64,000 nt of DNA from Armigeres subalbatus (Eukaryota > Arthropoda > Insecta > Diptera > Culicidae), in NCBI RefSeq assembly GCF_024139115.2, contig NC_085141.1:216913783-216977782 (forward strand), written 5' to 3'. The position numbers and the translations under genes were made by a program. Position 1 is the first letter of the stretch. Each line of letters starts with the position of its first letter. The notes beneath the pieces were generated by a model, which was given only the letters and a program-made list of their open reading frames with translations, did not search any database and was not told the DNA's origin. Shown piece by piece: positions 34,070 through 45,072 of this stretch.

Positions 34070-35112
34070 ATGCCGTTGGCAAAGACACCGAAGGGAGTGA
34101 AAAGGAGAGGAAATGATTACACACCGATTCACGAACAAATCGAGGAACATAAGAAGAGAACAGATTCCAAAGCTACCGACGAGGAATTTGTAGTGCTAGT
34201 GCGTCAGATAGGGGCCGTGAAATCGAAAATTTCGCGAGTGCTACATGCTCTATTGGAAACCGAAGATAACCCGAACCCTAACCTCAAAAACATTCACTTT
34301 CTACAACTTCATTTAAAGAATGTTGAGTGTTGTTATCGTGAGTTCAATGATTTCCAAAATTCGATGTACGCGCTACCCCTTTCAAAAGAAATCCGTGATG
34401 AACAAGAAGAAGAAATCATCGCATTTGAGACGAGTTACAACGACCTCGTCATCAAGCTGAATTCACTTATCGCATCGATTGTAAAAGAAGAATCCCAGTC
34501 TGCAGCACCCGTTCGTGCGACTCACGCTTATTCTGACACTAACGTTCAGGTTCAGCTACCTCCGCTAAAAGTTCCATTGCCGCAATTTGACGGCTCCTAT
34601 GAGAATTGGCTGTCATTTAAGTGTATGTTCCAAACAATAATGGGAAGGTATAAGAACGAATCGCCAGCAATAAAACTATACCACCTTCGCAATTCGCTTA
34701 CAGGAAAGGCAGCGGGTATCATCGACCAAGACATAATCAATAACAACGATTATGATGCTGCTTGGGACATGCTCACTGAACGTTTTGAAGATTTGCGATT
34801 GATCATTGATCGGCATATCGAAGTGTTGAACAAGATGCCAAAGCTTATGAAGGAAAGCGCAGTAGACTTACGAAAAATGGTGGACACCTGCTCGAAAAAT
34901 GTGGATGCGTTGAAAAACTTGGACCTCCCTGTAGAAGGTTTGGGCGAAGCGATGCTGATCAACTTGATTTCATCAAAAATGGACAACGGAACCAGGAAAG
35001 ATTGGGAAACCAACCAAGTCGCCGGTGAATTACCTGAGTACAGTGCAACCATGAGTTTCCTAAAAGAGCGTTGTAAAGTTTTGGAGAAGATAAACATGAA
35101 CACAACACGCGG
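34070..35112 (+). pseudogene. BEL/Pao retrotransposon gag, truncated
   Basis: An open frame begins at an in-frame ATG (MPLAKTPKGVKRRGNDYTP) and runs about 345 residues. The diagnostic part is VPLPQFDGSYENWLSFKCMF followed by KLYHLRNSLTGKA, the DUF1759-type gag domain of BEL/Pao elements. Lys/Glu-rich helices precede it. The frame is cut at about 35112 by a 5' RTE fragment, and no protease, RT or integrase follows. An upstream in-frame ATG at 34040 exists; I prefer 34070. Confidence 0.8.
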
Positions 35113-35731
35113 GCAGCAGGGACTATGTCCAAGGGCTTGACGATCCCTCCCCAGGCCATCTGCAAGTTGTGGGGCTTGCCTAGGATGTGGTGGGGTTTGA
35201 CAGTGGGCCCTGTTAAACCTCTATAAAAAGCTGCATGTATCCGCAAGTAGGCCCCACCAAAGCGACCGTGTGCCGCTCAAAGCGCACAAGCCCAAGTCCT
35301 AGTGTTAGGTGGGACGCTAAACAGCCCTGACACGACGGCCCTCCGACGAGACAGGAGGTTTGCGCAGGCCCAATAAGCCGCCTAGAAAACCAATCATTAC
35401 GAACAATATAAGAGATAATGCGACTCGATATAATCGGCAAAGACCTAGGCGACGAATACAGGATCACGATTGGAAGCTTGGAACATGGAATTGCAAGTCG
35501 CTAGGTTTCGCAGGTTGCGACAGGATGATCTACGATGAATTACATCCCCGAAACTTCGACGTCGTGGCGCTGCAGGAGATTTGCTGGACAGGACAGAAAG
35601 TGTGGAAAAGCGGGCATCGAGCGGCTACCTTCTACCAAAGCTGTGGCACCACCAACGAGCTGGGAACCGGCTTCATAGTGCTGGGTAAGATGCGCCAACG
35701 CGTGATTGGGTGGCAGCCAATCTACTTTTAG
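35113..35731 (+). mobile_element. RTE-type (JAM1-like) non-LTR 5' fragment: 5'UTR and endonuclease start
   Basis: A GC-rich 5' leader is followed by an open frame. It reads WKLGTWNCKSLGFAGCDRM, FDVVALQEICWTG, GTGFIVLG, RVIGWQPI. These are the first motifs of the AP-type endonuclease in RTE elements (GTWNC, ALQE). The frame stops at 35731, before the catalytic D/H motifs. It may belong to the same family as the RT fragment at 30986-32110, which is in the opposite orientation. Confidence 0.78.
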
Positions 35732-37104
35732 CACTGCTGCTAATGAAGGCCATTTTTTGACATTTTCGATTTCACCGAATTTCGTTTTTTTAACATTTTC
35801 GTTATCAACGCTAAATTGGTGGTGGCCTGCCCCATGATTACTTCCGGTCTTTTACTATACTTAGTAGTATAGTCGTTGTACATATGACTAATATGGGGGT
35901 AAGCGTGATGAAATGTTGTAGAATTTAAAAAGAAAACGAATGTTAAGACCAAGTGCCACTGGATGACTCCAAACGGGCCAGTATAATGTGGGGTAGTCAG
36001 AGTTTAACTAAGTTAGCTAATTGTATAACATATTTTGCCACGCAACAATTTCAGTATAGGTAATTTGTTTCTACGAATCAAATTCCTAGAAGTAAGGTTT
36101 TCAGCATTACTTGGCGCGAGGGGTTTTAAACTCTGCGTTACATTGCATTTTTTCCCCGATTCGGTGCGTTATCATGAGTGATCAGCACTCATGGAACACA
36201 TTCTTTAACGCGAATGACAGCCGGGATCGCTCAAAGTGTAAGATTTAGTGTAATTAGTTTAATTATTTTTATTTTAAGGCATCAAATGTTAGGAGCATGT
36301 TTTCAGCGTCATACAGCCCTGGAGAGGGTGTAAGCTCTGCGTTGTAATGGTATAGTGTAGGCCGTCCTCGATTGGGGTCCTGTGGGTCGCATGTAGTGGC
36401 TGGGGGCAGTTGTGTGTTGAAAGCGGTTTCGGGGCAGTTAGGATAGAGTTTTAATATAAACAGATGTAGGATTGAACAAGTTATAACCTTCAGGGTTCAT
36501 ATTGTGGAGACTATTGACAGCCAAAGCATTGAGGATAAGCTTTTAGTTAGGAACTGAATTAATTTATCTGATTTGGAATCCTAGATTGAATAGTAGGTAG
36601 GGGAACTGTTCCGATTTCCATCTAACTATACATATATCCATCTCATCGCTAAACAAAGAAATACGGCACAAAATTCGACGCTTCTTTTTGTCAACATGCG
36701 TGCTCACTGCTGAAAAAAATCACAAAAATAATAAACAAACCCAATTCCTTTCCATTGCTTTGCTTTTGATGGGATGGAAATAGGAGCTATGAGATGAAGT
36801 GGCGAACCGCTCCCCTATATATGGACAATATTATTAAGTATTGAGGATATGTTTTTAGTTAAGTTAAATAGCAGATATGCATGTATGATAACCATTAATA
36901 AGGCAGAATAAGAACTGTATTTTTGTCTTTGTAGTAAGATTAATTACTTACTAATGTTTTACGGGCCGGCGAGTGAAAGCGGCACAATTTTTTATCTACC
37001 TCTTTCCAGACGACCAATGATGAAGAATTTACTTCAAGAAAATCACATAGTTCCGGTATCAGGAGTGGTATTCATAACTAATACTACCTACCACCACCGT
37101 CAAT
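35732..37104. other. Unclassified repeat-rich stretch
   Basis: No ORF looks genuine. ATTTTCGTTATCAACGCTAA occurs at about 35797 and again at about 37522, hinting at one element spanning 35740-37570. The middle has GC-richer patches (about 36290-36430) of unknown origin. Confidence 0.35.
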
Positions 37105-37300
37105 ACAGGAAGTCTGTGTTCACAACGAGATTACTTCAAGGACAATCCCAACATCCTCTGTGAATTGCAGATAAGTATTGCGTTTATATTTTAATTGCAC
37201 CGAGCTCGTTCTAATCTGATCGGTGAATGAATTGACTTGCCACATATTTAGATGCATCGAGAATAATCAATATCATTAGTAAATTTAAATATTCCCGTAG
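37105..37300 (+). repeat. Copy 2 of the ~195-bp direct repeat (first copy 15488-15690)
   Basis: Shares tcaaggacaatcccaacatc and gcagataagtattgcgttta with copy 1 and continues to atcaatatcattagtaaa. The flanking sequences differ. Possibly an LTR end or unclassified dispersed repeat. Confidence 0.6.
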
Positions 37301-37585
37301 ATTAGAAAAGCAAGTGCATAAATTACTATTTTATGGCAACATATCACAACGAAACGGGACCCTTCGGAGCCTTAAGTAATATCTCGGTCCGGTTGCATCT
37401 AAGGAGATCTTAGTGCAGTGCACACCGGACGTGTTGCCCGGTAGACGTTTCGCTCAGCGGTATTTAAATACAACGCAGATAGGCTATGGTCAGAGAGTGC
37501 GTTGATATTACAAGATTACAAGATTTTCGTTATCAACGCTAATTTATTGCCTTATAATCTGCCCATGCCTTCTAATCTGCCCATG

Positions 37586-37879
37586 GGGCCCTCCTTAGCC
37601 GTGCAGTAAGACGCGCGGCTACGAAGCAAGACCATGCTGAGGGTGGCTGGGTTCGATTCCCGGTGCCGGTCTAGGCAATTTTCGGATTGGAAATTGTCTC
37701 GACTTCCCTGGGCATAAAAGTATCATCGTGTTAGCCTCATGATATACAAATGCAAAAATGGTAACTTGGCTTAGAAACCTTGCAGTTAATAACTGTGGAA
37801 GTGCTTAATGAACACTAAGCTGCGAGGCGGCTCTGTCCCAGTGTGGGGATGTAATGCCAATAAGAAGAAGAAGAAGAAG
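37586..37879 (+). mobile_element. Feilai-type SINE with 12-bp TSD
   Basis: GGCCCTCCTTAGCCGTGC head, GGGTTCGATTCCCGG B box, and a GAAGAAGAAG tail. AATCTGCCCATG flanks it at 37574-37585 and 37880-37891. The full length and perfect duplication suggest a relatively recent insertion. Confidence 0.92.
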
Positions 37880-37891
37880 AATCTGCCCATG

Positions 37892-38467
37892 ACAACGATA
37901 AATTACCAACTTTTTGGTGACATGTAAGTAAATATATGAATAACAGTAAATCAAATAAAAAAAAATGTTTTAGTTTCAAAGTGCGCAGAATAAGGAACGC
38001 TCACGGTATACAGACAGATATGATAAGTGAGAGACTTTTTCATTCTCTTTTAGATTTAAACCCTAAATTTCATTGAAATGTGAATTACCGACTCGATATT
38101 ATTTTACCGACTGTTCAGTAGATTTTATCGAACATCCCCGTAAAATTTTACAATTCATCAGACAGCAGGCAGTACCAAGTAATCAGTTGTCCATGTAGTT
38201 CACCGAGGTGACTACCAAGAGTTCAGCTGTAGAGAAATCGCTAATCTGATAACAAAGCCCGGCATATAAAATTAATGAAAAATTAAATACAATTAATACA
38301 ATATGTAAAAAAATACAAATACTAGATAACGCATGATTCCACCAGGATTGTTTCGAAAATTCTATACGATTAACATATGTCGACTGAAAAGTCCAGATAA
38401 CTCTCCTGTTTATTCTAAAGTCGTATGATAAACTAACTTACCTGATTTGCTAATATTAATTCAATTT
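37892..38467. other. Intergenic, downstream of ZAD gene 2
   Basis: AT-rich; nothing recognisable beyond the 3' flank of the minus-strand zinc-finger gene. Confidence 0.3.
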
Positions 38468-41400
38468 TCAATTCTTTCCATGCGTTTTCATGTGAAGCTT
38501 CACATGATGCTTTCGACTGAATGTTTTCCCACATTCCTCACATTCGAATGGTTTGAATCCAGAGTGAAGCCTATTAGAAAAATTGTAGACATAAATCCCG
38601 TTATACAGCTTAAGATGAACCGCCATCGGGGGTGACAATGGGTGTGGGGGAGAATGTGTCAACGCTCTCACCGGCAGCCTGGAGGTCGTAGAGCAACATC
38701 GTTCAAAAAGGTCTCTTATATTTTAATCTTCTTGCCCTCAGATACATTCAAACCATTCTACAAGCATTCTAAGTACTTGAAACAGTGACCCATCCTCACC
38801 CCCGACGACGGAACATAAATTTAAAACTCACTTCATGTGACCCTGGAGAATTCTCTCCGCCTTGAAGTGCTTGAGACAGATATCGCATTTGTACTTTTTC
38901 TCCTCGACGTGCGTGGACATGTGGTCCCGGCGGTGGCTTGAAGTTCGGAACTTTTTGTCGCAATCCGCAAAGGTGCACGCAAAGGGCCGTTCATCTGTGT
39001 GCGATCTTATGTGTATAGTGAGATCACATTTTTGCAGGAACGCTTTCGGGCACATGGTGCACGTGTAGCGACGGTCAGCGAAGTGATTCCTGAAAAAAAA
39101 ATCGGTTATGAGGACTCTTGTTCGTGAAGTATTACATTTAAGAATTCAATGCATTAACTTTTTTCGAATCGCTTTTTTTCAAATAAATTGTTTATACCTA
39201 CTTTGTATGCAACTTATACGTTGATTCCGAGGTGAATCTTTTGGAGCAAATTTGACAAACAAATGCAGGCTGCAGAATACCTCTTGCCTCTGTGGATAAA
39301 CTGCATGCGTTCTTCAAATGGCTTCGGCTCAAATGGTGTGTCAATTTTAAGAAATCCCGATATGTTTCTAAGCAATTATAAGGGCAATCGTGTTTCGTCT
39401 TGTGGAAGTAGATATGTTGCCTGATGAAACTTGCGTCTGCGAACTGTTCGTTACATATTCCGCATTGATGAACCATGTTGTATCCGCAGTTGTCCCAAAA
39501 AGCAGCAAGGTCTTCGGTATCGGGCTCCTCGTGATCATGTGCGAGAGAATAATGATTCAAAGCATCGGAGAGGGACATAAATACTGAACTGCACAAACTG
39601 CAAACAATTTGCAAGCTTTCGTTCATGTGAAATGTTTTTATTCTCGGTAGGCAAATGCTAATGCCGTGACTGTAGAACTGTTCATGTTTGATCGCATCGC
39701 GTGACTCTTCCAAATTGTCCAGCTCTATCGGAGCGCACGGCTCATCAGTGAAGTGCTTTTCCAGCCCTATCGTAGTTAGGTACACTGATTTGCAATTCAT
39801 GCATCGATAGTAGTCCACTCTTTCGAAGATGTACTCAATGGTTTGCTGGTGGATGGCATAATGGTTACTGAAAGCGGTTTTGTTGTTTGTCACAAAGTTG
39901 CAGTAAGTGCATTCATTTTCAAACTTTTCCTTGGATTCGGGTTTGGAGAGATTTTTGACGGTTTTGGTGACCATTTCATGATCATCTTGTTGAACGACTT
40001 CATAAGTTAAAAATTGAATAGCATCGGTTGCATCATTTTCATCATCATTTTCCTTGGGATTCGCTTTGTTGACTGCTGGTATCGTTTAATACAGTTGAAA
40101 AGAATTCATTACAAAAATAACGTTTGTTAATTAAACCAGAGTCGATTTTTACGCAGATGTTTGCATTTATGCATATTTAGAAAAGTAGTGGTCAAAGTAC
40201 TTGAAAAATTTGATTGATGATGAATTAATTACAAAAAAAAACAAAGGTAATAAAAACCATAAGAGCCAGAGATTCAGCCTGTCACTGTCAGCGAGACACT
40301 GAAGACGACCTTACTGTTGAGGTCGAAATACGTATGTGTCAAGGTACAATCAAGTGGTGGAACTAAATGGGATGGTACAAACTCGTCTTATGACAACTGA
40401 ATTATACATTTTTCGCTTCAAATGCTAGTTTTCATTTTAAATCTTCAGTCACTAATATCTTTGGATCACTTTTGGTATTCTTGAATTTTTTATATTTAGG
40501 TTTTTAACCCTTTATACCAGTTCAATTACGCTTAGTACAACATTGATAGTAACCCATCATATCCATGTGCATTACATAAGGCATAGTAAAAGATACATAT
40601 TTTTTACACCACACTAGTGTGAAAAATGTTTGAAAAGCATTTCAATCAAGCAACGCTGAAGAAAATATTGAATAAATTTCAAATGATCGTTTTCTCGATT
40701 TGCTATTTTTTTTATATGGGACTGATATGCGGTTATAGGCAGTGCAGCTGTCGCAAAAGCCAACTTTATAAGATATGCATTAATGCGCTGCAACTCTGCA
40801 GAATTCGATGTTTATACACGATGCACTCTTCAGTACAGAGTTCAAAAATGGACCAACATAAAATTATAACCTAATAGTAAGCCATATTAAAACTATTCCT
40901 CGCGTAAAAACCGACTCCAGTGTATAACTGGTGAAGCAAGCATCTTTTCTGCTTTGAAATTAATTACAAACAAAATTAGGTTCGGCCAACTTTGAATCAC
41001 TTACCATCGAAATCAAACTCATCCTGCGCCAGAAGCTCTGGCATGTTACTATCGTCAACTATCAGCTCCGTATTATCGACATCCTCCTCTACATCTTCAA
41101 TGTCATCAATCACGTCCACACTGGTATAGCTTTCGTCGGGATCCAATTCGGTCTCTTCGACATAGAATGACTCATCCGCCCGAATTGATACGTCCGCTTC
41201 AACTTCGATGTTCTCAGAAATCTCAACCGGGTCCAAAGGAGGATCCACTTGGGTGGAAACATCCCTTTTCGGCTTCGACTCGGTTGGTTCCGTTTGACAA
41301 ATCGATTCTCCGGTTTCGGGGGCAACCTGGCAAGCTGAATCATTTTTAGTCGGTTCTGATGGTTTTTCAATCGTCAGAAACCGATTGTAAGATTCCAGAT

Positions 41401-41841
41401 CGCCTATTTGGACAACCATCTCCTTTGTTTGAGTGCCTGTTACATTGACTTCCTTCTTCATTGCTTGGGACGGGATGGGCAGCGAAGGTTTTTCAATTCC
41501 GAATATTTCGTACAGTAGATCGAATGATTTACATGCTTTCTCTTTGAACGAATACAGCTCTTTTGTTCTACTTTTACAATCGGTGCAAATGTTTTTCGGG
41601 AAGATTTCATTTTTCGCTGGCTGAAATAATTGGAAGTGAAAAAACGCAATTTTCTAAAAAAAATAATATTTACCTTCACACCCACGACTGACTCCAGAGC
41701 CTTGGGGAAGGGAACAATTTTGCCGTCCAAAATTTCGTTGCAGAATATCGGCTTCAGCTGGCCAGCCGGAAATTGACCCAAACAAGTGCGACACATTTCC
41801 TCGGCGTTGACTTGAAGTTCTAGATCCTCTGAGTCTTTCAT
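38468..41841 (-). CDS. ZAD-domain C2H2 zinc-finger protein 2
   Basis: Probable nuclear DNA-binding regulator. Exons (minus): 41841-41674, 41620-41005, 40075-39202, 39089-38832, 38570-38468, all with GT..AG borders; 672 aa, no frame break. The ZAD has MCRTC (~17-21) and NICTDC across intron 1. A long acidic stretch (residues ~130-270) with VDVIDDIEDVEEDVDNTEL follows, then about nine C2H2-like fingers. Examples: ENECTYCNFV, YRCMNC, IVCSLC, HQCGICNEQF, HDCPYNCLETY, FVCQICSKRF (split by an intron), YTCTMCPKAF, FACTFADC, YKCDICLKHF and a final FECEECGKTF with linker HSGFKPF. It shares the ZAD + acidic linker + finger plan with the gene at 24866, but the linkers are not obviously alike. The acceptor at 40076 lacks a strong pyrimidine tract, so exon 3's start is less certain. 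Confidence 0.85.
40289..40395 (+). repeat. Half-copy of the 19928-20112 inverted-repeat family in a ZAD2 intron
   Basis: Reads gagacactgaagacgacctt, ggtcgaaatacgtatgtgtc and ctcgtcttatgacaa, matching the right half of 19928-20112. The position equivalent to the hammerhead cleavage C (40336) is G here. Confidence 0.65.
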
Positions 41842-42209
41842 CGTGATTTTAGTTTATTATAGAAACTATGGCAAATGTTACTAAAATTCCGGCAATTTTT
41901 TTAAAAACTATTTAGCGATAATTCAATATAGTTCACTGTTTATAAGATTCAACAAATTTATGTACACATTACACCTGATACACACTCCCTGCTCTGCCTG
42001 CATCCATCAAAAGACGCACAAAGTTTACATTTTCTGACTTTTGAAAGCAGTGTGGCCAAGTTTCTTAAAGTTATCGGTAGAGGTAATCGGTATATACGGT
42101 ATACCGTTAAAACACGAGGAAAATAAACTAATTAAAAATAAGTTGATTTTATCCTCGATTAACACTGATGAAACCGGATGAAACCCAGGGTGGGGGGACA
42201 AAAAAGATA
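41842..42209. other. 5' flank of ZAD gene 2
   Basis: Holds the likely promoter and 5'UTR of the minus-strand ZAD gene. No core motif could be assigned. Confidence 0.3.
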
Positions 42210-42473
42210 CAGTCGGGATTCGCTGGTTGGAATTCTATTACTTGGGTCACTTTTTAGTTGGGCCTCCGCTGGTTGGGTAATGGCCCAACTAAAAAGCAAC
42301 CGTACGTCAAAATTCAATGTAAACATGGAAAACGGGATTGGGCATCACTGGACATCATTTGTGATGTTCAAGTCGAAATATACGTGTTCAAATGGCTGTC
42401 AGTTGGCCCAACTAAAATACCGAATTCATTAGTTGGGTCGAGGTCGTATGGCCCAACCAGCGAATCGCGACTG
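42210..42473. mobile_element. Pogo-like MITE (CAGTCG ends, TA TSD)
   Basis: The ends CAGTCGGGATTCGCTGGTTG and the complement of CAGTCGCGATTCGCTGGTTG are flanked by TA. The words TTGGGC and GCCCAAC repeat internally. The terminal hexamer matches the MITE at 28388-28773, but the interiors differ. Confidence 0.75.
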
Positions 42474-42515
42474 TATTTTAGATATTGAGATTCTCACGTT
42501 CGAATGTGTGAGTGG

Positions 42516-43781
42516 AAAAGATATTTTAGTTTCCAGATAAAGATTGTCGCTGTCGTCGCTGTCCGGAGCATCTTTTGCGGGCGAGGATAGGAAAATGAAG
42601 GAAAAATACATACACTGAGCAAAAAATCTATATATAGTTTATGTGTTAGCGATATAGATTTTTGCAATAGCATCAAACTAATGCGTTTTATGTGTGGACC
42701 TTATAAAAAATCTATAACGGATGACACATATAATTTATTGGGCATTACCTATTCGTTTCATTATATTTGTTGATAGAACCGAATAAACTTTTAAATATAA
42801 TTCATTGAAAATGTTCGATACAAATTTACTGTAATACGAGTTGCAATATATTTTTTTAGGACAAGAAAATAACAAATCATTACTCATTATTTGATTTTAT
42901 TGAAGCACAAACGCGAAGAGTATATGAAATGAAATCGATAGATTTTCACACTCCGCCTATGCAGTTTCCTGCCGCTTCCGCCGATGTTCCGCTGCATTGG
43001 GGTTGAACAGTAAATGTGTGTAAATAGAATGGTGAGTTTAACCAGACGATATGAAGAGCACCATTTTCGTAAAGCTGCCGGATCACCAAGTTGTATGTCG
43101 ATGTTTGCCGCTTGCGATGCATCTGCTGGCCATCGGCTTTTGTCCACTTGATATCGATGTTTGCCGCTCGCGATGCATCTGCTGGCCGTCGGCTTTTGTC
43201 CACTTGATTTGCGTTTGGATCACCAATTTGACCATCCACTTCTTCCACTCGTGCTGAATCTTGATCTAGAAGAAAAACAGAAACTACATTTACCAAAAGC
43301 ATTTAATCATTATGAATAATGAGGCCATATTTACCTGCACAAATGCCAATTCTTGATGCTGCGAATTTCGGTAACACGCTTCCTCTTGCCATTTTTTCTT
43401 CTCTTCTGGTACTTCTCACGATTCGTACCGCCGAGATGGTACCAGAATCTATTACATGCATGTTTGAACATTATCCAATTTATGTGTGAGATGTTATGGT
43501 TTTCAACCATTAGTCTCCACATATATTTTCGAAAAGGGATACAAATGTTCGCGATAATACATACCTATTAAAGGTATGTAGTAGGATTTTGTTAATTATA
43601 AAGCCCACATAAAATGTATTGCAGGAGTTTTCTGGTTGTTCTATGTGTATTCACAAATGTAGAAAATTATTGATTTTTTTGTAGTGTACGATTTGACAGT
43701 TAGATACCACACATGTTTCGGGCAGCAGAACAATTGGGGAACCGAAGCGACAATCTTTATCTGGTAACTAAAATATCTTTT
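42516..43781. mobile_element. MITE family A, copy 3 (8-bp TSD), split by a 1.07-kb element
   Basis: The ends AAAAGATATTTTAGTTTCCA and the complement of AAAAGATATTTTAGTTACCA are flanked by GTGAGTGG (42508-42515 and 43782-43789). The family body stops at 42612 and resumes at 43687, so the intervening DNA is a later insertion. Confidence 0.82.
42613..43686 (-). mobile_element. TA-flanked element with small split ORF, nested in MITE A
   Basis: Ends CACTGAGCAAAAAATC and the complement of CACTACAAAAAAATC, flanked by TA. On the minus strand, about 43510-43337 reads MVENHNISHINWIMFKHACN and KRRKNGKRKR up to a CAG|GTAAAT donor. A TTTTCTTCTAG acceptor lies near 43267. The following exon holds a tandem duplication of about 56 bp (around 43100-43215). 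Whether any protein is made is unknown. The termini resemble 22150-22392. Confidence 0.6.
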
Positions 43782-43992
43782 GTGAGTGGCGATAAAAGGA
43801 AAACAAACACCTTTAGATGGTGCAACTCAGCAAAGCTTGGGTTAAAATGAGTATATTTCCATTATATTTTTTGACACCTTTGCAATCATTGTGAGGTTAT
43901 GAGCATACGGAAAACAAACATGTATTAACACATACCGAATTCCAGATCAGTGTGCGAGCGCTAAACGTCACTCATCTCTATTCCGTTCCGTG

Positions 43993-44206
43993 TTGTAGAG
44001 GTGTGAGAATGCCCTTTCGAATTTAGTTCAGTTCGGTAAAATGAACGGTCACCCGAGGACTAACTGCGCGAATTGAGAGTAAGAAGAGAGAGCGTAGGTT
44101 AAAGGTGATGTAACCGAATAGGAGAAATATAGTGGTTGTATACTTTGGATTGTGAACTGGAAAACAAGTGTTTTAATAAACCTCCCACCGAAATAAGGAC
44201 TTAACA
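43993..44206 (+). repeat. 5' LTR of Gypsy-type element
   Basis: 214 bp, TTGTAGAGG ... GACTTAACA. As I read it, identical to the 3' LTR at 49671-49884. Host CGTG precedes it at 43989-43992. A TATA-like tract (gtatacttt) lies at about 44139. Confidence 0.88.
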
Positions 44207-44570
44207 GTGACGACAAGGATAAAATAGTAATTTTTTTTCAAGAGACTTTACCGCGTGTGTGTGAAGATTTTTTTAATTGCGTGCAATTTTTAATTCGGAC
44301 GGCCGTATCACGTAAGTGGTTTTTGCCGTATTTTGCTTCACCTCGTGTTGATTTTTTTTCCCGCTTCAGCTTGATTTAAGTCGTTTAAGGTACACGTAAA
44401 AAAATAACCTTATATGTTATGGCAAAAAACCATTCGAAAATACTTATACTCTTCATTATGCCACCTAATGAATGAGCCCGTATCAAAAAGCTAATAACAT
44501 TCATAAGTTAATGAAAAGTATAATTTTCCGAATGTATGTGACTAATGCGATGTATAAGTTTTTTCTTATA

Positions 44571-44837
44571 CAGTAGCCGTTCGATAACTGCAAAATTTTT
44601 ACTTTGCAGTTAACGAATGCCGTTCGATAACTGCAACGCATTCTAGAACTCAAACGGTTGTCAATCGACGTCAGATGCAATAAAAGCGCATCTAAATGTG
44701 CATCCCAATGCAGCTGTCATCAAGTCTGACATCATTTTGAAGTTTAGTTGTCCGATAACTGCAAAACTGTTGCAACTATCGAATTGCAGTTAAAAAGCAT
44801 TGCAGTTAAATGACTTGCAGTTATCGAACGTCTACTG
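44571..44837. mobile_element. 267-bp pogo-like MITE, copy 1 (in Gypsy leader)
   Basis: The ends CAGTAGCCGTTCGATAACTG and the complement of CAGTAGACGTTCGATAACTG are flanked by TA. The word AACTGCAA/TTGCAGTT recurs. Nearly identical to 53874-54140 (same length, a few substitutions). Confidence 0.85.
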
Positions 44838-44886
44838 TACATGTCATTAAGCGCCTGCTTCGGCAAAAAAGTATACTCGATTAAGA

Positions 44887-45072
44887 TGAAAACCGGAATA
44901 CGGGACTAGCGAAGTTGGATTTTTCTCGCAATCCGTACGTTAAACCTAACTTCGCTAGTGGCGCGCTAGTCTAATTAGGGCCTAATTAGACTAGCGCACT
45001 ACTAGCGAAGTTAGGTTTAACGTTCGGATTGCGAGAAAAATCCAACTTCGCTAGTCCCCCATTTCGGTTTTC
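44887..45072. repeat. Palindromic MITE-like repeat in the Gypsy leader
   Basis: Arms of about 90 bp. Outer words are GAAAACCG and CGGTTTTC; inner words are GGGACTAGCGAAGTTGGATT and complement; the centre is taattagggcctaatta. Almost fully symmetrical, so a strong hairpin is expected. No ORF. Confidence 0.75.
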
